This document shows positions 12,144 to 20,935 of a stretch of 64,000 nucleotides of DNA, piece by piece. The first letter of the stretch is position 1. Each line of letters starts with the position of its first letter. Below the pieces are notes generated by a model, which was given only the letters and a program-made list of their open reading frames with translations, did not search any database and was not told where the DNA came from. The DNA is from Adiantum capillus-veneris (taxonomy: Eukaryota; Streptophyta; Polypodiopsida; Polypodiales; Pteridaceae), in the NCBI GenBank assembly GCA_014529385.2, contig CM043944.1, forward strand, positions 65,982,895 to 66,046,894, written 5' to 3'. The position numbers and the translations under genes were made by a program.

Positions 12144-12353
12144 GAATTCTCTTAATTGTACCTTACCCTCTATTTGTGCCAGGGCAGGCTTGTGTGTGTG
12201 CCTATACCCTGATATTTTGTATTCCTAAACCCTTTGTGTCTAGGGAAGGAAAATTTGTGTTCAAGGGGAGGCTTGTGTTTTGTGTGCCTTCCACCTAGAA
12301 AAGTCATGTGTCAATAACCCATGTAAAGAACCCTTACAATCCTTGTGTAGAAA

Positions 12354-12584
12354 CTAGCCACTTTTATTTATGCATAGGCAGCCACATCTTGTGCTCATGT
12401 GTCAAAAGGCTCTCTATTTGTATATACCTATATAGAAGCATATTATGCTGAATAATAAGAAGTCTATTGTTTTTGCAACCATACTCTAGTATATTGTGTG
12501 TCCAATATCAAGTCATAAGCTAATTCTATTTTGATCATTATTATGCCATGAATGTCACACTAGCACATCCACCATAACCCTACA
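12354..12584 (+). repeat. 3' LTR of gag-only copia element (matching part)
   Basis: Direct repeat of 9,681-9,909. The true 3' LTR likely extends left to 12,274 (after an AAGGGGAGG purine tract) or to 12,139. It ends CCTACA, followed by gypsy coding sequence on the opposite strand. Confidence 0.7.
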
Positions 12585-12927
12585 GACGTTTGGCTCCTAT
12601 TATGTGCTCTTTTTTAGAGTATGATTCCTCTATTGTAATCATTTCTTCTTCCAATTGATTTGTGGCATCATAGTAGTGATCAAAGAATACCTGTTGCTTC
12701 TTGATCATTTCAATAATTACCATCTTGATTGTTGGGACTATGTCATTGCCTTCCTTGTCACAAAAGTGTGTAGGTTTAAATTTGTTAACACATACATCCA
12801 AACTGGCGAGAATTTAAGTCCACTCAAAGGGTTTGAACAAATGTGCAGGGGATTGTTTAGGTATGTATTTTGCATCATTCACTTCTCAATTTGAAACGCA
12901 GTCTTCCCTTTGTAAACTGCTCGTTTC
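12585..12927 (-). pseudogene. Segment of the split minus-strand gypsy (post-protease spacer)
   Basis: Minus-strand reading, 12,927 down to 12,585: HLFKPFEWT, then LDVCVNKFKPTHFCDKEG and QQVFFDHYYDATNQLEEEMI. The plus-strand gypsy at 43,760-44,050 has the matching series (HLFELFEWT, MDVCVNTSMSTQFCNKDN, QQVFSDLYYDATNELEEH). It joins the segment at 20,936 onward once the CACTA element is removed. Function of this spacer between protease and RT is unknown. Confidence 0.85.
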
Positions 12928-13050
12928 CACTACAAGAGGCTATTCATATTAGCGACGCTCACACAGCGACGCTCAAAAAAAAAATTCCCGGCATCGCTAT
13001 GAGCGTCGCAAATTTACAAAGACATTTGCGACGCTCATAGCGACGCCGAC
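12928..13050. repeat. Left TIR and subterminal repeats of the CACTA element
   Basis: CACTACAAGAGG followed by direct and inverted copies of (T)AGCGACGCTC: near 12,951, 12,967 and, in inverted form, 12,991-13,045. Such short words in both orientations near the ends are where the element's DNA-binding protein assembles in En/Spm-type transposons. Confidence 0.85.
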
Positions 13051-13136
13051 TGGGCTAAAAAAATAACAGAGAGCGCCCAAAAACTCAGATCTCAGATTTG
13101 AGGTTTTCGGCGCCCTCAAGCAAGGAGCAGGTAACG

Positions 13137-13179
<43 letters not shown>

Positions 13180-13317
13180 CTCCACACACACACACACACA
13201 CACACACACAAGGAGAGGAAGGAGAGCCAGGTATGCTCCTTCCCTCTCCTCACTCTCATGTTCCCTTCCCCTCTTTCTCTCTCCCTCTCTCTCTCTCTCA
13301 CACACACACATAGTGTT

Positions 13318-13375
<58 letters not shown>

Positions 13376-13616
13376 TACAAACATAAACAAAAACGCACAC
13401 ACACATACATAAACAAAGAATGCACACACACATTGAGAGAGGAAAAGAGAGGGAGAGCATGCATAAACAAAAAACGCACACATTGAGAGAGGAAAAGAGA
13501 GAGAGAACATGCATAAACAAAAAACGCACACATTGAGAGAGAAAAAGAGAGAGAAAACATGCATAAACAAAAAAACGCACACACATTGAGAGAGAAAGAG
13601 AGAGAAACTAATTTAA
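13137..13616. repeat. Microsatellite and minisatellite block, left arm of CACTA
   Basis: (CT)n at about 13,138-13,174, (AC)n at 13,185-13,212, (GA)n at 13,321-13,374, then a minisatellite of about 60 bases in roughly four copies (13,380-13,616), each with CATAAACAAAAAACGCACAC plus a GA-rich stretch. The long Cys/Phe/Ser-rich minus-strand frames over it are artefacts of the repeat. Confidence 0.9.
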
Positions 13617-13662
13617 CGTTGTAGGAAACTAATTAAAATTAAAAGACCTAAAGATCTAGCCG

Positions 13663-13735
13663 ACGAGGAGTTGAACTCAAGACCTATTATTCAAGAGGGA
13701 AATGGCATAACCAATCTATCATACATGGCATGGGT
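13663..13735 (-). repeat. tRNA-like module in the CACTA left arm
   Basis: On the minus strand, an A-box-like sequence (complement of 13,711-13,721) is followed about 35-40 bases later by a B-box-like AGTTCAACTCC (complement of 13,667-13,677), the spacing of a tRNA gene. A close relative lies on the plus strand at 59,757-59,825 in the other CACTA element. A full cloverleaf was not confirmed. It may be a tRNA-derived fragment or SINE head absorbed by this CACTA family. Confidence 0.4.
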
Positions 13736-13810
13736 GATAGAAAGGTAATACCATTTAACTCTTTTTATTGGCACACACATCCACACACGCGCACACACAC
13801 AAGAAGAAGA

Positions 13811-13991
13811 GAGTTATAACGTCGTAGGAAACTATCCTAAAAGACGTTAAAGATTAGGTTAGATGTAGACTTACGTTAAATTAGATTTAGGTTTATTTAA
13901 GTTAAATTAGATTAGATTTAGGTTTATTTTTAATTAGATTTACGTTTATTTATGCTAGATTTAGATTTACGTTATATTAGATTAGATTTAG
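13811..13991. repeat. Internal CACTA repeat block, copy 1
   Basis: AACGTCGTAGGAAACTATCC-containing block followed by degenerate tandem words of the type TTAGATTTAGGTTTA. It recurs at about 14,521-14,650, so the HIPP fragment lies between two copies. The same block is found, inverted, in the second CACTA element at about 59,510-59,700. Confidence 0.75.
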
Positions 13992-14354
13992 GTCTCCATA
14001 GACTGCGATGCCTGCATGAAGCGGGTGAAGAAAGCCCTCAATGGAATATAGGGTATTGTTGCCTTCACTCATGGTGGGCTCCGTCGATCCAAAAGTACTG
14101 GTGAAATGTCTTCAGAAGATAGGGAAGAAGGTGGATCTTCAGGGCGGCAAGAGTCACTACATCCCCGACACAATGACCATCTAGACAACCTCTAGTCATT
14201 CAACAGCAACTTCAAAGTTAGTAACAAGAGCAATAACGGTCTAATGGGACAATTGCTCTCGTCAGATGTGGATGGAGATGAGGCAGCGTCACCGCCGGAA
14301 TTTAACTCTTCTATCTTTAGTGATGAGAATGCCAACTCTTGTCGAGTTATGTGA
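13992..14354 (+). pseudogene. Captured HIPP gene fragment (heavy-metal-associated domain, CaaX end)
   Basis: Three plus-strand segments in changing frames read as the C-terminal two thirds of a HIPP. The first (13,992) is VSIDCDACMKRVKKALNGI, with the CxxC metal site of an HMA domain. The second (14,071, shifted frame) is VGSVDPKVLVKCLQKIGKK, the last strand and helix of that fold. The third (14,211, first frame again) is an Asn/Ser/Asp-rich tail ending in CRVM then TGA, a CaaX prenylation box. Known HIPPs bind metal ions through the CxxC and are anchored to membranes by the lipid. A TAG follows the first segment and two frame changes separate the parts, so no such protein is made. It sits inside the transposon between duplicated repeat blocks, which indicates capture. 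The host gene's N-terminus is absent. Confidence 0.8.
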
Positions 14355-14520
14355 AAAATTATGTGTTAAATCAGTTTTAAGGTTCTTGTAATCCCTGTTA
14401 GTTTAGTTCTTTGTTTTTAATATAACATAATTTACGTTAGATTTAGATTTATGTTATATTAGATTAGACTTAGGTTTATTTAGGTTTACCCACACACACA
14501 CACACACACACAAGAAGAAG

Positions 14521-14650
14521 AGAGTTTTAACGTCGTAGGAAACTATCCCAAAAGACGTTAAAGATTAGGTTAGATGTAGACTTACGTTAAATTAGATTTA
14601 GGTTTATTTTTACTTATTTTTACGTTTATTTATATTTACGCTTATTTACG
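14521..14650. repeat. Internal CACTA repeat block, copy 2
   Basis: Second copy of the block at 13,811-13,991, directly after the captured gene fragment and its AT-rich tail (14,355-14,440). Confidence 0.75.
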
Positions 14651-14943
14651 TTAGATCGAGTCCACGCAAGAATTACTTACGGTTTAGGGTTTAGAGTTAG
14701 ACGAACAGTGAAAAGATCTACTGTGAAAAGATGTTAAGATGGTGTGAAGTGCTACAACTAGAGAAGAGGCAAAGGGGTTTTGTCCACTACATGCAGTATC
14801 ATGTAGACGTGGGTCTGTAGATTTCTTGTACTCACAAATATAGGTATTGACCAATAAAGACGAGATTATAACCCGGTGGTTCTGATCTCCGTGCACCTCT
14901 AGACCGAGGTGTGCGGGGATTGGACATGACTAGAGAATGTGAG

Positions 14944-14947
<4 letters not shown>

Positions 14948-15011
<64 letters not shown>
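14948..15011. repeat. (GA)n microsatellite
   Basis: About 32 GA dinucleotides upstream of the transposase gene. Confidence 0.95.
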
Positions 15012-15014
<3 letters not shown>

Positions 15015-15074
15015 GACGAAGAATGCCAATAGAATATTAAATTTGTTGTCCAGGCTATAAGATTTGTATCCTCA

Positions 15075-18000
15075 TTATGAGTAGTGACGAGGATGTGGGA
15101 CCGTCCAACTGAAACACCTATCTCTCAACGAGGGTCTTATGTCCTTGTAATCAAAGCAAGCATGCTGTGCGACGGACAAGACGTGTCTCTTTGCAGCACG
15201 TTCGTGAATTTGGCGAGTTCAATCCATCTATTATAGATCGAGTTGTTGCTAATTATAACTCGTCGGACTCTGACGCTGGCCAACAAGCAGCAATCTTGCA
15301 ACCCAATAGACGTGTTCGCAGTTGCTTTGGTTAAGCAGCATATGTGAGGCCACAAGATGTAGCCTCTGACAGCTCGGGGGATGATCATGCAGAGCACATT
15401 CCCAACGAGGCAATGTTTGAGCCCGAGATTGATGAAATGATCGAGACGATCATGGATTCAGAAAGGCTTATCTATGATGATATGAAAAGTGAAGCCGATA
15501 CGCCATTGTATAATGGAGCACGTATGTCTAGATTGAAAGCACTCCTAGTTCTTCTCAACATGCAGGCAAAGTTTGGATGGAGTGACACTAGCATCACATC
15601 GCTTTTGAGGTGATCTATTACAATTGGTTTACTTTAATAAAACTCTAAATGTATAATGATCTGATAGATTTTTACACGACTATATCGTATTTTTATGTTG
15701 TGTAGATTGCTTAAAGAGCACATACTACCAGCTGACAATGTGATGCCAGATTCCCGAGATGAATCAAGAAATATTTTGCGAAACTTGGGGATGGATTACA
15801 ATTCTATCCACGCTTGTCCTAATGACTGCATTCTTTTCAGAGGGGAATACATAGACATGGAGAAGTGTCCGAAATGTGATTCCGAAAGATATCGAGTAGA
15901 TCTCCACGGGACAAAAATTCCACAAAAGGTTTTGCGACATTTTCCTCTGCTTCCTTGCATCAAGCATTTCTTCGAATATAAGTCCATGGCCGCCCTAGCA
16001 TCATGGCATGAGGAGAATAAATCTTCGGATGGTGTGCTACGAATTCCTGCAGATTGCGCAGCCTGGAAACATATAGATGGAACATGGTCGGATTTTTCCA
16101 GGGAAGCTCGAAATTTGCGCTTAGGCCTGGCTATGGATGGCGTAAATCCATTTGGTCAAAGATCAACATCTTACAGTGTATGGCCCGTTGTCATCGTCAA
16201 CTACAACATTCCCCCGTGGTTGACTACGAAGAAGGGGCACCTATGGCTAAGCTTGATTGTGCCAGGGCGATATAAAGTGGGGAATATGGATGTGTATCTT
16301 CGTCCACTATTGGAAGAGCTACAACAATTGTGGATTGGCATAGAGGTGGTGGATATGAGCCGACACACAGGACGATGGAATGCTTTGATCAGAGGCATTC
16401 TAATGTGGACCATGCATGACTATCCCGGGCTAACAGAATGCTCAGGTGATCTATTGACACTCCTCACTCAGACACTGTAAATCTTGTTTTTTCCCATAGT
16501 TGATCTATTATCATGTGTATACATGCAGGGCTTCAAACAAGCGGATACAGAGCATGTGTCACATGTGGACCTAGACTGAATGCACGTAGGGCGCCCTCAC
16601 TGAAGAAGCAAATCTACGAAGGTCATCAAGCGTATCTTCCAGAGAATCATGTGTTACGCGACGGCTTTTTGGGAAGAGAGCCACCAAGGATGTCTGCACA
16701 AGCATGGTTAGAGCAGAAGGAGATGTGCGATGACGGATTGCCTCCAGGGATGAAGAGGCTATCTCTATGGTACGAGTTACCATACTGGCCCCGACTCATG
16801 ATCAATCACTTGATCGATCCAATGCACATATTCAAGAATGTGGGTAATCTACTATGGGACCATCTGACCGGTAAGAAAGATACTTTGGGAGCCAGAGTTG
16901 ACCTTAGAAATGTGGATCGTATGGAGCAATATTGGCCGCAAACAGCGTTTGATGGATCGATAAAACTCCCTAAAGTACCATGGATTTTCACAGGAGCCCA
17001 AGAACGCAAAGTAAAAGAGACCATTCGATCTTTGCGGACCCCCACTGGCGTAATGCACTCGCTCCGAACGTGTTTTACTAAAGAAGGAAAGCTTACCGGT
17101 TTGAAGTCACACGATTGGCATAAAATGTGTCAGGTACGTTCATAGTGGACTTTAATATCATTGCATAAAATGTGGACTTTAATATCATTGCATAAAATGT
17201 GGACTTTAATATCATTGCTGCACATACTTTACAGTTTATTTTACCAGTTGCCATTGAGGGATGTTTGTCTTTCGACATCCGTAACACAATCTACAAACTT
17301 GCAAAGCTGGTGCAATGGATCTCACAAAAGGAGATCAACGTAGACTCCATACCATTCGCCAAACTAAATGATGCGGAGCTTGTGTGCATGTTTGAGAAAC
17401 ATTTTCCTACTACCATGCTAACCATTCAGGTGCATCTTCTTGTTCACATAGTTGATGAGGTGGAAATAGCTGGCACAGTTCATTCCAGATGGATGTTCTT
17501 CTTAGAACGTTTCATGAAAACGCTTAAGGGATATGTGCGTCAAAAGGCACGTCCGGAGGGTAGCATGGCAGAAGGTTGGTTGGTATCAGAGTCCCTAGTG
17601 TACATTGGAGAGTGGCTAGACGGATTTGATAAAGCCCGGGACACGCTATGGCGAACCATAGATGATGAGCGCATATCTGGGATTGTCATGTGCAATCTCG
17701 GTGTTGAGAAGAAGATGACGGAAGATGTAGAGGCTAAAATCAACCGATTTTGCATGCTTCACAATCCAGTGATGCAAAAGTGGATTTCACAATATGAGGA
17801 TGCAAAGCAAGAGCGACAAAGGGCACGAATCGAGTGGAGACGGGGAAGACGACCACCGATGCACTAACCGACGGTTCTGGAGAGCCTACCAACCTTCATG
17901 AGCTTAAGATGGTTGCACAACCAATTGAAAAGCGCGCAACAATGCGGTGACGAAGTGACCGAGGAAGAGTGGGAGTACTCTCTGGGTTGCGCGACCAAGG

Positions 18001-18832
18001 TAAGTTTGCAATGTACGACTAGTTAGTGACTTTATTTCTAAACGTTTGAACGGCCACTCATAATCTTTGTTCGTTGTAGTATAAGTCATACACAGCAGCA
18101 TGGTGTAAAGGTCGACATTTTAGGGTGGAACGAATCGACAAAAAGCGTTTTACTCAAGATTGTGGAATCATGGCAAAATTTGAACAGTCTAGTCGACGAC
18201 GTTCCTCTGATGCAGATCCTGTGGTGGCGGAACTCACTTACTTCGGCACGCTGCAAGAGATTTTGAGGATCGATTACAAAGGATTTTTTGTCGACTTGTT
18301 CGACGTGCAATGGTTCAAGATAATCATGGAGGGTCGCAACGCTACTGTGCGTAGAGGAGAGTTTGGTTTTCTTGAGGTGGATTCTACTAAGAAATGGACT
18401 GACCTAAGAGACACTTTCGTACTACCCGAGCATTGTGAACAAGTAAGTATGTAAATAGTTAACATCCCCCTTTTACAAGTTATGTGCTTGAAAGCTCTTA
18501 TGTAAGTTATGTGGCTCTGGCAGGTAATATTTGATCCTACAAAGTCTACATCAAACTGATGGTACGTCATAGAGGTAGCCCCTCGTAGTGCAAGGACGTA
18601 TGAAGGCTACCATGTGCCAATCACAACGGCATCAATGGAGGAGATTAGAGAAGATGCTCAATCAGAAGCCGCTGCGGTGGTGCCAGACGAGCATCAAGAT
18701 GCTACTACTCTATATGGGGTGCATGCAGAGGAGCTACAAAATGAAACGGAGGATATGTGTTTAAACGGAGAGCTCTATATAGATATAGGAAGTTATGCTG
18801 AGTTATGCGAGGATGAGAGAGAGATCTCTTAA
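15075..18832 (+). pseudogene. CACTA TNP2-type transposase (Transposase_21, DUF4218, DUF4216), with stops
   Basis: Multi-exon gene. Supported introns: 15,610-15,705, 16,446-16,528, 17,134-17,234, 18,000-18,079 and 18,443-18,523, all GT-AG and keeping phase. Exon 2 carries the Transposase_21 start (YNSIHACPNDCILFRGEY, CPKCDSERY) and core (LRLGLAMDGVNPFG). Exon 3 has YELPYWPRLMINHLIDPMH. The exon from 17,235 begins FILPVAIEGCLSF and includes HSRWMFFLERFMKTLKGYV, the DUF4218 signature. The exon from 18,080 reads as DUF4216 (YFGTLQEILRIDY). The protein would bind the element's ends and cut and rejoin it. Stops break the frame near 15,112, 15,335, 17,865 and 18,558, so it is probably dead or makes a truncated product. 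The exact start is uncertain. Confidence 0.93.
17126..17217. repeat. Triplicated 28-29-bp repeat inside a transposase intron
   Basis: The word TGGACTTTAATATCATTGC(ATAAAATG) occurs three times in a row across 17,147-17,217, in the intron between the Transposase_21 and DUF4218 exons. Its flank copies the ATAAAATGTG found at the end of the preceding exon. Confidence 0.85.
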
Positions 18833-19104
18833 AGCCACAAATATTGTATTTGAACAATTTTGCTCCGTGTTGTAAAAGCTCTGGCTCTCTAAGTACCTTC
18901 CATGGTGTATAACGCTCTTTTCTACTCGCACTCACATCTTTTGATTGAAAATTCTGAGTTTTCGACTTGCCTCTTCTATCACTCAATTCATTGCGTCATT
19001 GTATTTATATGCGTCATTACGTCATTGTATTTAATGGTCTTTGCGTCATTGTCTACTCTATTCATTCAATATTAAGTTTAAATATTCGTGTGTTTAATGC
19101 AGGT

Positions 19105-20320
19105 ATGGATGATGACGAGTTTCTTTCTTCTTTGTCACCGCAGCAGAGACAGTGGTACGTGGAGCGTCATCGCTCTGGCACATCATCGCGCATTCCTACT
19201 CCATCCGAATCTCCCTCTATTTCGGAGCATTCGGCGCGCTCCGAAGCTTCGGCGTTGACGAGACGAGCTTCACACTCGTCTAGACACCGACGCTCTAATG
19301 GTGGCGGTGGTGGTTGTTGTAGGGATTCCGCCACCGATGCCTCCACACCGCCTCGTGTTCGACGAGGCTCTTTACCCTCCCCTTCTTTGCCCGCCCCCAC
19401 ACCAGCCACAACATCGCCATCTACGCCAGGTTTTGCACGGGTGACTGTTCCTAGCAGCTACACACCTCTACCTACTCCGCCAGGAGCCACCCCACTCGGC
19501 ACTCCTCGCTTCGGGGCCCAGACATCGGTGGAGACACCTGACGTCCGTACCCCCATCGACAGGCCGCTAGAGACCCCTACCCGGACACCCAGGTTCACGC
19601 GTCACCGGCCAGAGGGCTTGACTTACTCCGTTGACTTCAACGACGGTAGCATCATGGATGATGACGGCAAGAAGGTGATCTCGCCCATACGTGGTCTTTG
19701 CTCTCAGCTGTTTAGACACTACATACTAAACAAATGGAGTGAAGTACCAAATGGAGCGAATACTGCAAACACAAGCGTTCCGAAGTGCAAAAAGCAATCA
19801 AGCATGGGTGGAACAGGCCAGATTGGCTGGCCAAAGAAGATTGGAAGAATGCAAAGAAAGCAGCGCGCGAGAATCCCGACAAGTGGAAGCAACAAAAGGA
19901 TGCAGCCAGAGCGCGAGTAGAGGCAGGGAGCTTGCACCACTTGGGGAGCGGTGGATGGGCATCATTTGAGGCCGATTTTGTAAGTGTTTTCGCATTGCTC
20001 TTTATGTTCGATAGTTTAGAGTTTATGAGTTTTTTAATTCTAACATAATGAATTATTTGTATGTTTTGACAGTGGTCGATGACAGGACGTGATCCCACAC
20101 CGTACGAGCGCGAGTACGCAGGCAGGAAGGGCTTAAACTCCCTGATGGACATTCTCAGTTCTCGCGGCGGCATGGTTAGTATTAGGGTTTACTCTTTTCT
20201 ATTTTTTGTATTGTTTTATAAATGTCGTTATATGTTTATACTTACTGAAAGCTGTCTTATTGTCTTTTTTTGCAGAATCCGACAGATACGCCGCTTGGAC
20301 GCGATGAGACGTCTGACTAG
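19105..20320 (+). pseudogene. Second CACTA gene, Transposase_24-like DNA-binding accessory protein
   Basis: The start is the ATG at 19,105 (MDDDEFLSSLSPQQRQWYVE). A long Ser/Pro/Thr-rich disordered N-terminal half follows, then RFTRHRPEGLTYSVDF and, after a frameshift near 19,750, HGWNRPDWLAKEDWKNAKKA and a Lys/Arg/Trp-rich helix typical of the plant Transposase_24 family. GT-AG introns at 19,980-20,072 and 20,175-20,275 lead to exons with GRDPTPYEREYAGRKG and a short end, NPTDTPLGRDETSD, stop at 20,320. In En/Spm elements the second protein binds the subterminal repeats; that role is inferred here from position and composition. The single frameshift makes this copy non-functional as read. 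Confidence 0.8.
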
Positions 20321-20694
20321 ACGACGTCAGTTTAGCCGTAGCTAGATAGCATTAGTTTAGGGTTTCTCATAGCTTATGTATCATGAAACAGATTTTATAC
20401 GTCTTTTTGAACCATGTATATTATTACATTTGTCACCGCAGTTCATTTTGCCAATCAATTCTTTATGCCTATGATGTTGTACAATTGTCATTATTACATT
20501 TGCCAATCAATTCATTTTGCCTATGATGTGTACAATTGTCAATTTTACGCTTGTCAATTTTGCAAACAATGCGTCTTGTGGGTGACTATTTTGGGTCTAT
20601 TATCTACCCTTGCACTTTTTTTAAAAAGTGAATCAAGTACAATATGGTTGATGGGTGGCAGGGCATTCAATGCCCTATCACCAAAAAAAAATTC

Positions 20695-20935
20695 TCTCGG
20701 GCGTCGCTATTTATGGCTCTGTAGCGTCGCTATGAGCGTCGCTATAGACTTCTGTGTAAACGTCGCTATAACCGTCGCTATGACCATCGCTATAAGCGTC
20801 TCTATATAGCGACGCATATAGCGACGCTCTCATAGCGACGCTATTAGCGACGATTTTAGCGACGCCGGGGGTTATAAAAACCCAGTGTATTTCCGTCGCT
20901 AACAGCGTCACAAGAGCACACAACCTCTTGTAGTG
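20695..20935. repeat. Right TIR and subterminal repeats of the CACTA element
   Basis: At least ten copies of GTCGCTAT or its complement ATAGCGAC between 20,700 and 20,910, first in one orientation (20,702-20,800), then in the other (20,808-20,865). They end in CCTCTTGTAGTG. The change of orientation would let the arm fold into an imperfect hairpin. Confidence 0.9.

Larger units (their letters stand above)
9677..12584 (+). mobile_element. Gag-only copia-type LTR element, 5' LTR truncated
   Basis: About 230 bases at 9,681-9,909 recur as a direct repeat at 12,354-12,584 at high identity (for example GCAGCCACATCTTGTGCTCA in both), ending in CCTACA. A copia gag relic lies between them, so these are read as LTRs. 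The right LTR probably starts further left (TG at 12,139 or 12,274, the latter just after a purine tract), so the left LTR has lost its 5' part. No target duplication is visible, and about 350 bases of the host gypsy are missing at the left junction, which points to a deletion there. No protease, integrase or RT is present. Confidence 0.7.
12928..20935 (+). mobile_element. CACTA (En/Spm) DNA transposon, full length, ~8.0 kb
   Basis: The element starts CACTACAAGAGG (12,928) and ends CCTCTTGTAGTG (20,935), a perfect 12-bp inverted terminus. It is flanked by a 3-bp duplication TTC (12,925-12,927 and 20,936-20,938). Both termini are followed by arrays of an AGCGACG-type word, the expected subterminal binding sites. 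Inside are a captured HIPP fragment, a TNP2-type transposase gene and a second Transposase_24-like gene, all on the plus strand. It interrupts the minus-strand gypsy precisely: the reading frame ends at a DTPIWM motif on one side and resumes on the other. In-frame stops in both genes suggest the copy is no longer autonomous, though the ends look usable. Confidence 0.97.

Noticed and set aside
12997-13586. Long minus-strand frames rich in Cys, Phe, Ser and Leu, plus a plus-strand frame
   Set aside because: They run over (GA)n, (AC)n and a 60-bp minisatellite; open only because the repeat lacks stops. No domain or start context.
13860-14000. Interstitial telomere repeat (TTTAGGT-like words)
   Set aside because: Words are TTAGATTTAGGTTTA variants, not tandem TTTAGGG; they belong to an internal CACTA repeat block.
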